Positions 1 through 7,981 of a DNA stretch of 64,000 nucleotides are shown here, in pieces. The notes below the pieces were generated by a model, which saw only the letters and a list, made by a program, of their open reading frames with translations, did no database searches and was not told the origin of the DNA. A program made the translations under genes and the position numbers. Position 1 is the stretch's first letter; every line of letters begins with the position of its first letter. The stretch is from NCBI RefSeq assembly GCF_001652915.1, contig NZ_BBQI01000093.1:111649-175648 (forward strand), written 5' to 3'. The stretch is from Cupriavidus sp. D384 (GTDB lineage Bacteria; Pseudomonadota; Gammaproteobacteria; Burkholderiales; Burkholderiaceae).

Positions 1-1176
1 GCCCAGGCGGTCCATGGCCTTGGCGCAGACCAGCAGCGCGTGGGTGGAGTCGAGCCCGCCCGACACCCCGATCACCACCTTCTGGATGCGGCTCGACGAC
101 AGCCGCTGCACCAGCGCCTGCACCTGGATGTTGTAGACCTCCATGCAGCGCTCGTCGCGGCGGCGCGGATCGGCCGGCACGTACGGGAAGCGCTCGACCT
201 TGCGCTCCAGCGGCAGCGCCTGCGCGGTGGGCAAATCCATCTGGAAGGCCACCACATCGAACTTCTCGACCTCGTCCTTGTGCCGGCGCACCGATTGCCC
301 GAACGACGTCTGGTGCATGCGCTCGCGCGACAGGCGCTCCAGGTCGATATCGGCGAAGAGCAGGTGCGACGTATCGGCAAAACGCTCCGATTCGCCCAGC
401 AGTTCGCCGTTCTCGTAGATCAGCGCCTGACCGTCCCAGGCCAGGTCGGTGGTCGACTCGCCCTTGCCGGCCGACGTGTAGAGGTAGGCCGCCAGGCAGC
501 GCGCCGACTGCTGCGACACCAGCTGATGGCGATAGCCCGACTTGCCGACCACGATATTCGACGCCGACAGGTTCACCAGCACGGTGGCACCAGCCAGCGC
601 CGCGAACGACGACGGCGGGATCGGCACCCAGACGTCTTCGCAGATCTCGGCGTGGAAGCGGAAGAACGGGATGTTCTCGATCTCGAACAGCAGGTTCGCC
701 CCGAACGGCACTTCGGCGCCCAGCAGCGACACCGTGTCGACGGCGGCGCAATCGGCGCTGCTGAACTGGCGGGCCTCGTAGAACTCCCAGTAGTTCGGCA
801 GGTAGGTCTTGGGCACCACGCCCTGCACCACGCCGTTGGCCACCACCACGGCACAATTGAACAGCTGGTGCTCCACCAGCACCGGCATGCCGACGATCAT
901 GGCGGCACGAATGCCGGCCGATGCCTCGACGATCGACTGCAGCGCCAGTTCGCATTCGCGCAGCAGCGCGCGCTGATGGAACAGGTCGTCGCAGGTGTAG
1001 GCCGGCAGGCCAAGCTCGGGAAATGCCACCAGCACCGCGCCGCCGTCGGCGGCCTGGCGGGCCAGGGCGATGGTCTGTTCGGCGTTGTACGCGGGATCGG
1101 CCACGCGGCACTCGGGCACGCCAACGGCCACGCGCGCAAAGCCGTGGGAATAGAGGTTGTAGAAAGGGTGCGTCAT
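1..1176 (-). CDS. nadE: NAD+ synthase, glutamine-hydrolysing (5' part; C-terminus beyond window)
   Basis: Converts deamido-NAD+ to NAD+ in the cytoplasm with ammonia from glutamine. The gene runs off the left edge: 392 codons are present, starting at the ATG at 1176. Residues 1 to about 270 form a nitrilase-type glutaminase domain with a recognisable Glu-Lys-Cys triad: E54 in FPELG, K123 in PKTYLPNY, C179 in EICEDVW. The last residues visible contain the ATP-pyrophosphatase loop SGGLDS, so the synthetase domain is only just entered. The two-domain build marks the glutamine-dependent form rather than the short ammonia-dependent enzyme. It is divergent from the next gene, with about 165 bases between the starts. 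The family assignment is firm; the missing C-terminal part cannot be judged. Confidence 0.93.
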   Translation of the reverse strand, partial: MTHPFYNLYSHGFARVAVGVPECRVADPAYNAEQTIALARQAADGGAVLVAFPELGLPAYTCDDLFHQRALLRECELALQSIVEASAGIRAAMIVGMPVLVEHQLFNCAVVVANGVVQGVVPKTYLPNYWEFYEARQFSSADCAAVDTVSLLGAEVPFGANLLFEIENIPFFRFHAEICEDVWVPIPPSSFAALAGATVLVNLSASNIVVGKSGYRHQLVSQQSARCLAAYLYTSAGKGESTTDLAWDGQALIYENGELLGESERFADTSHLLFADIDLERLSRERMHQTSFGQSVRRHKDEVEKFDVVAFQMDLPTAQALPLERKVERFPYVPADPRRRDERCMEVYNIQVQALVQRLSSSRIQKVVIGVSGGLDSTHALLVCAKAMDRLG

Positions 1177-1341
1177 GTCTGGACCCGTACCGGGAAGGAA
1201 TGTCGGGGGAGTGGACATCGGAAAACGGATATGCGCATTCTACGACGCCCTGCGGCAGCCCGGCGTCCGCGTCACGCTGACGGCGCCTGCAGCACAATTT
1301 CAATTCCGGTAGACTCGCCCGGCACCCACGCCAACCCGTCC

Positions 1342-2541
1342 ATGAGTGATTCGCGCCCCAACTACCGCACGGAAATCCTGCCGGACCTTGCCGAGATCGA
1401 CGCCGCCGACTGGGACGCGCTGCTGGCCGCACAGGCCGAACCCACGCCGTTCCTGCGCCACGCCTTCCTGCACGCCATGCACGCCAGCGGCAGCGCCACC
1501 GACGACACCGGCTGGTCGCCCCGCTTCCTGACGCTCTGGGTACCCGACGGCAAGGGCCCGGGCCGCGACCGGCTGGCGGCGGCCATGCCGCTCTATGCCA
1601 AGTCGCACTCGTATGGCGAATACGTGTTCGACTGGGCCTGGGCCGACGCCTATCGGCAGCACGGCCTCGACTACTACCCCAAGTGGCTGGCGGCGGTGCC
1701 GTTCACGCCGGTGCGCGGCGCGCGGCTGCTGGCCGAGGACGATCTTTCGCGCATGGTGCTGCTGCGGTTCGCGCTGGCGCTGGCCGAGGAAAGCCAGCTC
1801 TCGTCGCTGCATGTCCTGTTTCCGTCGGACCATGAGGCCGACCTGATGCAGGAGGCGGGCATGATGATGCGCCACGGCGTGCAGTTCCACTGGACCAATC
1901 CCGGCTACGCCGACTTCGACGCCTTCCTGGCAACGTTGTCGCAGAAGAAGCGCAAGAACATCCGCGCCGAACGCCGCCGGGTGGCCGAGGCCGGCATCAC
2001 GTTCCGCCAGTTGCGTGGCGCGGACATCGACGACGCGGCCTGGAAGTTCTTCAACCGCTGCTACCGCCAGACCTACCGCGAGCATCATTCCACGCCCTAC
2101 CTGAACCTGGACTTCTTCCGGCGCATCGGCGAGGCGATGCCGGAGAACCTGCTGCTCGTGATTGCCACGCGCGACGGCACCGACATCGCCAGTTCGCTGC
2201 TGGTCTACGATGCCGACCCGGCGGTAAGTACGCTGTACGGGCGCTACTGGGGCGCGCTGGAGCACCACCCGTGCCTGCATTTCGAAACGGCCTATTACCA
2301 GCCGCTGGAATTCTGCATCGCCGAGGGCATCGGCACGTTCGAAGGTGGCGCGCAGGGCGAGCACAAGATGGCGCGCGGCTTCCTGCCCGTGGCAACACGT
2401 TCGGCGCACTGGCTGGCCCATCCGTCCTTTGCCGATGCCGTGGAGCGCTTCCTGGAGCGCGAACGCCAGGGCATGGACGCCTATCTGGACGAGCTGAACG
2501 ACCGCAACCCGTTCGCGCGGCCCGCTGGCGGCGGCGACTGA
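1342..2541 (+). CDS. FemAB/GNAT-like N-acyltransferase (DUF482 family)
   Basis: Predicted soluble 399-residue protein of the FemAB-like, GNAT-fold family often annotated as a peptidoglycan biosynthesis/recognition protein; its substrate is not established. The reading frame is open far upstream, but the codons before 1342 lie antisense to nadE. The ATG at 1342 gives a family-like N-terminus (MSDSRPNYRTEILPDLAEI). Typical features are the basic QKKRKNIRAERRR stretch around residue 200, the RCYRQTYREH block, and a conserved C-terminal EGGAQGEHKMARGF segment seen in this family. No signal peptide or membrane segment is visible. It stands alone between divergent nadE and convergent cytochrome b561. 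Confidence 0.8.
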   Translation: MSDSRPNYRTEILPDLAEIDAADWDALLAAQAEPTPFLRHAFLHAMHASGSATDDTGWSPRFLTLWVPDGKGPGRDRLAAAMPLYAKSHSYGEYVFDWAWADAYRQHGLDYYPKWLAAVPFTPVRGARLLAEDDLSRMVLLRFALALAEESQLSSLHVLFPSDHEADLMQEAGMMMRHGVQFHWTNPGYADFDAFLATLSQKKRKNIRAERRRVAEAGITFRQLRGADIDDAAWKFFNRCYRQTYREHHSTPYLNLDFFRRIGEAMPENLLLVIATRDGTDIASSLLVYDADPAVSTLYGRYWGALEHHPCLHFETAYYQPLEFCIAEGIGTFEGGAQGEHKMARGFLPVATRSAHWLAHPSFADAVERFLERERQGMDAYLDELNDRNPFARPAGGGD

Positions 2542-2583
2542 AGCGCAGCCGCGTACGCCCTACCCGCCTGGCGGGCTACCGGG

Positions 2584-3159
2584 CTACCGGCGCGGCAGCA
2601 TCCGCCGCAGCGTGTTGTCGCTCAGCATGTAGTGGTGGAACAGTGCGGCCATCGCGTGCAGGCCGATCACCAGATAAAAGGCATTGCCGAGCGTCTCGTG
2701 AATCTCGCCCAGCACGTCCTTGAGCGCCGCATCGGGCGCGATCAGCGGCGGCAGGCCGACGCCCAGGCCCGGCACCATCAGTTCCCGGCCGCCGGCATTC
2801 ATCATCAGGATGCCAAGAATGGGCTGCGCCAGCAGGAACAGGTACAGCAGGACATGCATGGCCGCGCCGGCCAGCCGGGCCAGCCACGGATAAGGCTCGG
2901 ACGCCGGCGCTCCGCGCACCGCCCGCCAGAGCAGGCGCGGCACGGTCAGCGCCAGCACCAGCGCGCCCGACCACTTGTGCACTTCCATGGCAACCATGCG
3001 CGCGGTGGTGCCCTTGTCGGTAAAGCCGCGCAGCTCGATCGCGGCGTACGCCACTGCCACCAGCACGAACATCAGCCAGTGGAACGCGATAGCCACCGCG
3101 TCATAGCGGGCGAATGCGGCCGCGTCAGGCGCGGTCGCCATGCCTTGCTGAACAGGCAT
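2584..3159 (-). CDS. Cytochrome b561 family protein
   Basis: Di-haem b-type cytochrome of the inner membrane (191 residues), likely passing electrons between the quinone pool and a periplasmic partner. Four hydrophobic helices are visible. Candidate haem-binding histidines sit in FHWLM, VHKWSG, EIHETLG and the GLHAMAALFHH cluster, the pattern of bacterial b561. I chose the ATG at 3159 because GGAG lies 6-8 bases upstream in the transcript. A longer open frame to 3375 runs into the ppa 3' end and is unlikely to be translated. No neighbouring reductase or periplasmic partner identifies its role. Confidence 0.85.
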   Translation of the reverse strand: MPVQQGMATAPDAAAFARYDAVAIAFHWLMFVLVAVAYAAIELRGFTDKGTTARMVAMEVHKWSGALVLALTVPRLLWRAVRGAPASEPYPWLARLAGAAMHVLLYLFLLAQPILGILMMNAGGRELMVPGLGVGLPPLIAPDAALKDVLGEIHETLGNAFYLVIGLHAMAALFHHYMLSDNTLRRMLPRR

Positions 3160-3242
3160 CGATACTCCATTGCTTGTGGGGAATGGCCGAAAGCTTAGCG
3201 CCAGCGCCCGCCCCCGGCCTTGCCGCCGATCACACCGCCAAC

Positions 3243-3270
3243 AAAAAACCCCGCCGGCCGGCGGGGTTTT
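3243..3270 (-). terminator. Intrinsic terminator of ppa
   Basis: A perfect 18-base palindrome (CCCCGCCGG/CCGGCGGGG, 3249-3266) is flanked on the ppa-downstream side by six A (3243-3248), which become a U-tract in the minus-strand transcript. It sits 28 bases after the ppa stop. Four T on the other side could give weak function in the opposite direction. Confidence 0.85.
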
Positions 3271-3293
3271 CCTTGCCCAAAGCAGCGGTGCGA

Positions 3294-3821
3294 TTACTTC
3301 TTGAAGTTCGCCACGCCGTCGGTGATTTCCTTGTGGGCTTCCTCGATGCCAGCCCAGCCTTCGACCTTGACCCACTTGCCTGCTTCGAGTGCCTTGTAGT
3401 TCTCAAAGAAGTGCTTGATCTGGTCGAGCGTATTTTGCGCCACGTCCGACAGGCCCTTGATGTGGGCGGTGGCGGGGCTCAGCTTGTCCACCGGCACGGC
3501 CACGAGCTTGGCGTCCACGCCCGACTCGTCGGTCATCTTCAGCATGCCCAGGGCGCGGCAGCGCACGACGGCGCCGGCCAGGATCGGGAACGGGGTCAGC
3601 ACCAGCACGTCCACCGGGTCGCCGTCGCCCGACAGCGTTTGCGGGATGAAGCCGTAGTTGGCCGGGTAGCGCATGCCCGTGCCGATGAAACGGTCCACGA
3701 ACAACAGGCCGGTTTCCTTGTCGGCCTCGTACTTCACCGGATCGCTCTGGGCGGAGATCTCGATGATGACGTTGAAATCGTTGGGAAGGTCCTTGCCCGG
3801 GGAGACGAGGTTGAAGCTCAT
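3294..3821 (-). CDS. ppa: Inorganic pyrophosphatase (family I)
   Basis: Hydrolyses pyrophosphate to phosphate in the cytoplasm, pulling biosynthetic reactions forward. The 175-residue length equals the usual bacterial family I size. The signature DGDPVDVLV (residues 66-74) supplies the metal-binding aspartates, and the YPANYGFIP block is also typical. It starts at the ATG at 3821 and ends just before a strong terminator. It is a single-gene unit, divergent from the aldehyde dehydrogenase. Confidence 0.97.
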   Translation of the reverse strand: MSFNLVSPGKDLPNDFNVIIEISAQSDPVKYEADKETGLLFVDRFIGTGMRYPANYGFIPQTLSGDGDPVDVLVLTPFPILAGAVVRCRALGMLKMTDESGVDAKLVAVPVDKLSPATAHIKGLSDVAQNTLDQIKHFFENYKALEAGKWVKVEGWAGIEEAHKEITDGVANFKK

Positions 3822-4005
3822 GCGAGTTCTCCGAATACCTGTGGAATGGGATGGGCGGCATTATAGCGGGTCGGCCCTGACCGCAGCCTGACAACCGCCA
3901 TCGCGCCATGTGGCGGTTAATGCCTTGCGCGCCCGGCGCGGTGCGCGATAATGCGGCATTCCCGATTTCAGCATTTGCTCCATAACCGGAGCCGTGGAGA
4001 CCTGC

Positions 4006-5442
4006 ATGCATGCCCAGCATTTCGTCGCCAATCGCCTGATCGCCCCCGATTCCGGCCTGCGCATCAAGGTGTTCGACCCGTCCAATGGCGAGCCGTTCGC
4101 CGAGATCGCGCGCGGCAATGCCACCGATATCAGCGTGGCCGTCCGCGCCGCCCGCCAGGCCTTCGAAGGCGAATGGGGTGCGATGAACCCGGCCGATCGT
4201 GTGCGCCTGCTGAACCGCCTGGCGCTCAAGCTGATCGAGCACGAAGACGAACTGGCCGCGCTGGAAGCGCGCGACACCGGCAAGCCGCTGCGCCAGGCCC
4301 GTGCCGACGCCCGCGCCGTGGCCCGCTATTTCGAGTTCTACGCCGGCGCGGCCGACAAGCTGCACGGCGAGACCATCCCCTACACCACCGGGTACACGGT
4401 ACTCACCGTGCGTGAACCGCATGGCGTGACCGGCCATATCGTCCCGTGGAACTACCCGCTGCAGATCTTCGGCCGCAGCGTGGGTGCTGCGCTTGCCACT
4501 GGCAACGCCTGCGTGGTCAAGCCGGCCGAGGACGCCTGCCTGTCGATCCTGCGCGTGGCCGAACTGGCGGCCGAAGCGGGGCTGCCCGAAGGCGCGCTGA
4601 ACATCGTCACCGGCTACGGCCACGAAGCCGGGGCCGCGCTGGCCCGCCATCCGGGCATCAACCATATCTCGTTCACGGGGTCGCCACAGACCGGCAAGCT
4701 TGTGTCGCAGCTGGCGTCCGAGAATCACGTGCCTGTGACACTGGAACTGGGCGGCAAGTCGCCGCAGGTGGTGTTTGCCGATGCCGATCTCGATGCGCTG
4801 TTGCCCGTGGTGGTCAACGGCATCGTGCAGAATGCGGGGCAGACCTGCTCGGCGGGCAGCCGCCTGCTGGTGGAGCGGCCCGTCTACGAAACCCTGCTCG
4901 ACCGCCTGTCAGGCGTGTTCGAGGCGCTGCGCGTGGGCCCGTCGGAACTCGATCTGGAATGCGGCCCGCTGATCAGCCGCAAGCAGCAGCAGCGCGTGTG
5001 GGACTTCGTGTCCGATGCGCAGCACGCCGGCATCGCCGTGATGGCCCAGGGCCAGATCGTGGGCGAGGCGCCGGAGTCAGGCTACTACCAGGTGCCGATG
5101 CTGTTCCGCGATGTGCCCGCCACGCATCGGCTGGCCCAGGAGGAAGTCTTCGGGCCGCTGCTGGCCGCCATGCCGTTCGACACCGAGGACGAGGCCATCC
5201 GCCTTGCCAACGGTACCGCGTACGGCCTGGTGGCCGGCGTCTGGACGCGCGACGGCGGACGCCAGATGCGGTTGGCGCGCAAGCTGCGGGCGGGTCAGGT
5301 CTTTATCAACAACTATGGCGCCGGCGGCGGCGTCGAGCTGCCGTTCGGCGGCACCGGCCAGTCGGGCTATGGCCGCGAGAAGGGCTTCGAAGCCCTGTAC
5401 GGATTCACCACTCTGAAAACCATCGCCATTCAACATGGGTAG
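4006..5442 (+). CDS. NAD(P)+-dependent aldehyde dehydrogenase
   Basis: Oxidises an aldehyde to its acid. The 478-residue protein has the full ALDH catalytic set: N149 in VPWNYP, E247 in LELGGK and the nucleophile C281 in GQTCSAG, plus the FTGS cofactor segment. I start at the ATG at 4006, preceded by GGAGA at a 5-6 base spacing; an in-frame GTG at 3994 has no well-spaced ribosome site. Its last codons overlap the start of the small membrane protein (ATGGGTAG). Followed by an SDR dehydrogenase and an MFS transporter on the same strand, it may form part of a substrate-uptake and oxidation cassette. The substrate cannot be read from sequence; betaine-aldehyde and related ALDHs share these motifs. 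Confidence 0.9.
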   Translation: MHAQHFVANRLIAPDSGLRIKVFDPSNGEPFAEIARGNATDISVAVRAARQAFEGEWGAMNPADRVRLLNRLALKLIEHEDELAALEARDTGKPLRQARADARAVARYFEFYAGAADKLHGETIPYTTGYTVLTVREPHGVTGHIVPWNYPLQIFGRSVGAALATGNACVVKPAEDACLSILRVAELAAEAGLPEGALNIVTGYGHEAGAALARHPGINHISFTGSPQTGKLVSQLASENHVPVTLELGGKSPQVVFADADLDALLPVVVNGIVQNAGQTCSAGSRLLVERPVYETLLDRLSGVFEALRVGPSELDLECGPLISRKQQQRVWDFVSDAQHAGIAVMAQGQIVGEAPESGYYQVPMLFRDVPATHRLAQEEVFGPLLAAMPFDTEDEAIRLANGTAYGLVAGVWTRDGGRQMRLARKLRAGQVFINNYGAGGGVELPFGGTGQSGYGREKGFEALYGFTTLKTIAIQHG

Positions 5443-5674
5443 CATCAACTTTCTTTCGGTCGCCTTTGCCATCTTCTTTTTCTGGATGTCCTGGCATGTG
5501 CGGCACAAGCGCGCCACCAATCCTTCCGGCATGCCCCGCCTGCAGGTGTTCAAGCGCAAATGGGGCGACACCGTGGGCGACCGCGTCCACTGGTGCATGT
5601 ACGTGGCCCTGCCCTTCCTGCTGGGCATCATGATGGTGGCGAATGCCTTGCAGAACAAAGGCCCCTTCCACTGA
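5435..5674 (+). CDS. Small two-helix membrane protein, unknown function
   Basis: A 79-residue protein that I do not recognise. It has two hydrophobic segments, about residues 3-22 (rich in F, I and W) and 54-72, separated by a basic loop. It begins inside the last codons of the aldehyde dehydrogenase gene (8-base overlap), so translation is probably coupled to it. The overlap and its position between two oxidoreductases suggest a membrane-associated accessory role, but no motif shows what it does. Confidence 0.7.
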   Translation: MGSINFLSVAFAIFFFWMSWHVRHKRATNPSGMPRLQVFKRKWGDTVGDRVHWCMYVALPFLLGIMMVANALQNKGPFH

Positions 5675-5746
5675 TTCAGACGATTCCGATGTTCCGCCCG
5701 TAGCGCGGCAACAGACCGCGCCGGGCTTCACCCATGGAGACAGGCA

Positions 5747-6508
5747 ATGACCAGACTGGCTGGCAAGGTAGCGGTAGTGACGGGCGGCGGCTCGGGCTTT
5801 GGCGAAGGCATCTCGCATACGTTCGCGCGGGAAGGCGCCAGCGTGATGGTGGCCGACTTGAACCTCGACGCCGCCAATCGCGTGGCGGCGGCCATTCGTG
5901 ACGCGGGCGGCAAGGCGGACGCGGTACGTGCCGACGTCTCGCAGGGCGACGACGTGGCCGCGATGCGCGACGCCACGCTGGCCGCCTTCGGCGACGTCCA
6001 CTGCGTGGTCAACAACGCCGGCACCACCCACCGTAACAAGCCGATCCTCGAAGTCACCGAGGAAGAGTTCGACCGCGTCTATGCGGTCAACGTGAAGAGC
6101 ATCTACTGGTCGGCGCATCACTTCATCCCGCACTTCCGCCAGCGTGGCGGTGGCAACTTCGTCAACGTGGCCTCGACGGCCGGCATCCGGCCGCGCCCCG
6201 GGCTGGTCTGGTACAACGGCAGCAAGGGCGCTGTCATCGTCGCCAGCAAGGCCATGGCCGCCGAGCTGGGCCCCGACAATATCCGCGTGAACTGCGTGAA
6301 CCCGGTGATTGGCGCCACGGGCCTGCTGGAGCAGTTCATGGGCGTGCCCGACACCCCCGAGAACCGCGCCCGGTTCCTGGCGACCATCCCCATGGGACGC
6401 ATGTCCACCCCGCAGGACGTGGCCAACGCCTGCCTGTACCTGGCATCGGACGAGGCCAGCTTCATCACCGGCACCTGCATCGAGGTGGATGGCGGCCGCT
6501 GCGTCTGA
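5747..6508 (+). CDS. Short-chain dehydrogenase/reductase (SDR)
   Basis: Classical 253-residue SDR acting on a hydroxyl or keto substrate with NAD(P). The N-terminal nucleotide site TGGGSGFG (residues 12-19), the NNAG motif, the catalytic YNGSK (YxxxK) and the C-terminal GTCIEVDGGRCV ending are all present. The ATG at 5747 has GGAGA about 6 bases upstream. It lies 80 bases before an MFS transporter in the same direction, which suggests that it oxidises or reduces what that transporter imports. Substrate unknown. Confidence 0.9.
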   Translation: MTRLAGKVAVVTGGGSGFGEGISHTFAREGASVMVADLNLDAANRVAAAIRDAGGKADAVRADVSQGDDVAAMRDATLAAFGDVHCVVNNAGTTHRNKPILEVTEEEFDRVYAVNVKSIYWSAHHFIPHFRQRGGGNFVNVASTAGIRPRPGLVWYNGSKGAVIVASKAMAAELGPDNIRVNCVNPVIGATGLLEQFMGVPDTPENRARFLATIPMGRMSTPQDVANACLYLASDEASFITGTCIEVDGGRCV

Positions 6509-6588
6509 GCCGGCCGGTCACCCACCGATCCGTTTTTCCAATCCCGCGGTAACGTCGTACGACTACAAGACCCAATGAGGAGACACCG

Positions 6589-7902
6589 ATGACAACCACC
6601 GCAGTCAACGCCGGCGCGCGCGACGCCGGCTTCGAGGACGCCACCTACCGCAAGGTTACGTGGCGCCTGGTGCCGTTCCTGCTGCTCTGTTACGTCGTGG
6701 CCTACCTGGACCGCGTCAACGTGGGCTTTGCCAAGCTGCAGATGCTCAACGACCTGCAGTTCAGCGAGACCATCTACGGGCTGGGCGCCGGCATCTTCTT
6801 TATCGGCTACTTCCTGTTCGAGGTGCCGAGCAACGTGATCCTGCACAAGGTGGGCGCGCGAATCTGGATCGCCCGGATCATGATCACATGGGGCCTGATC
6901 TCGGCAGCCATGATGTTCGTCACCACCCCGACGATGTTCTACGTGCTGCGCTTCCTGCTGGGTATTGCCGAGGCCGGCTTCTTCCCGGGCATCATCCTGT
7001 ACCTGACCTACTGGTATCCGGCCAGCCGCCGCGGGCGCACCACCACGTTCTTCATGACGGCCATCGCGCTATCGGGGGTGATCGGCGGCCCGTTGTCAGG
7101 CTGGATCATGCAGTCGTTCGACGGCCACAACGGCTGGGCCGGCTGGCAGTGGATGTTCCTGGTCGAAGGCATCCCGTCGATTCTGGTCGGTATCTGGGTG
7201 CTGCTGTATCTGGACGACCGCATCGCCCATGCCAAGTGGCTCAGCGCCGACGAAAAGGCGCTGCTTGAACGCAATATCGCGGCCGAGGACCAGCACAAGG
7301 AAGATCCGCCGGTCAGCCAGGTGCTGTCCAGCCCGCGCGTCTGGCTGATGAGCGCGATCTACTTCAGCTTCGTGATGGGCCTGTACGGCGTGAGCTTCTG
7401 GCTGCCGACGATCATCAAGCAGACCGGGGTGAAGGGCGCGCTCGACGTGGGCCTGCTCACCGCCATTCCGTATGGCTGCGCCGTGATCGGCATGATCCTG
7501 TTCGCCCACAGCGCCGACCGCCGGGGCGAGCGCCGCTGGCATATCGCCATACCGGCGTTGCTTGGCGCGCTGGGCCTGGTGCTGTCGGTGCAATGGCATG
7601 GCGATACCACGATGGCAATGGTGGCGCTGACGCTGGCCACCATCGGCATCCTGACCACGCTGCCGCTGTTCTGGAGCCTGCCGACGGCCTTCCTGGCCGG
7701 CACGGGCGCCGCCGCCGGCATTGCGCTGATCAATTCGCTGGGCAACCTGGCGGGCTTTATCAGCCCCTATGCGGTGGGCTGGCTCAAGGACATGACCCAG
7801 AGCACGGACTCGGGTATGTACCTGCTGGCCGCCTGCATGGTGGTGGGCGCGGCACTGACGCTGTCGGTGCCGGCAAGGATGATCGGCCGGAAGGCGGATT
7901 GA
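6589..7902 (+). CDS. MFS transporter, anion:cation symporter (ACS) type
   Basis: A 437-residue inner-membrane carrier with about 12 predicted helices. The early RVNVGFAKLQM segment and the GxFFxGYFLFEVPSNVILHKVGARIWIAR block are hallmarks of the ACS family, which takes up organic acids such as tartrate, phthalate and sugar acids. The start at 6589 has AGGAGA 5-6 bases upstream. It sits directly downstream of an SDR and ALDH and is followed by a hairpin shared with convergent pilL. The transported compound is unknown. Confidence 0.9.
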   Translation: MTTTAVNAGARDAGFEDATYRKVTWRLVPFLLLCYVVAYLDRVNVGFAKLQMLNDLQFSETIYGLGAGIFFIGYFLFEVPSNVILHKVGARIWIARIMITWGLISAAMMFVTTPTMFYVLRFLLGIAEAGFFPGIILYLTYWYPASRRGRTTTFFMTAIALSGVIGGPLSGWIMQSFDGHNGWAGWQWMFLVEGIPSILVGIWVLLYLDDRIAHAKWLSADEKALLERNIAAEDQHKEDPPVSQVLSSPRVWLMSAIYFSFVMGLYGVSFWLPTIIKQTGVKGALDVGLLTAIPYGCAVIGMILFAHSADRRGERRWHIAIPALLGALGLVLSVQWHGDTTMAMVALTLATIGILTTLPLFWSLPTAFLAGTGAAAGIALINSLGNLAGFISPYAVGWLKDMTQSTDSGMYLLAACMVVGAALTLSVPARMIGRKAD

Positions 7903-7928
7903 TTGAAGGTTTGCTGGCCTGCGCGTGT

Positions 7929-7965
7929 TTGCTCCCCTTTCCCGGGCAACGGGAGAGGGAAGCAA
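7929..7965. terminator. Hairpin between convergent MFS and pilL genes
   Basis: Imperfect inverted repeat, 16-base arms (7929-7944 and 7950-7965) with 14 matches around a 5-base loop. It lies in the 79-base gap between two convergent stops, so it may end transcription from either side. It has no long T-run and resembles the CCCTCTCCC-type hairpin at 20024-20050, so it could be a REP-like copy. Confidence 0.5.
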
Positions 7966-7981
7966 CCAGAGACCAACCGGC

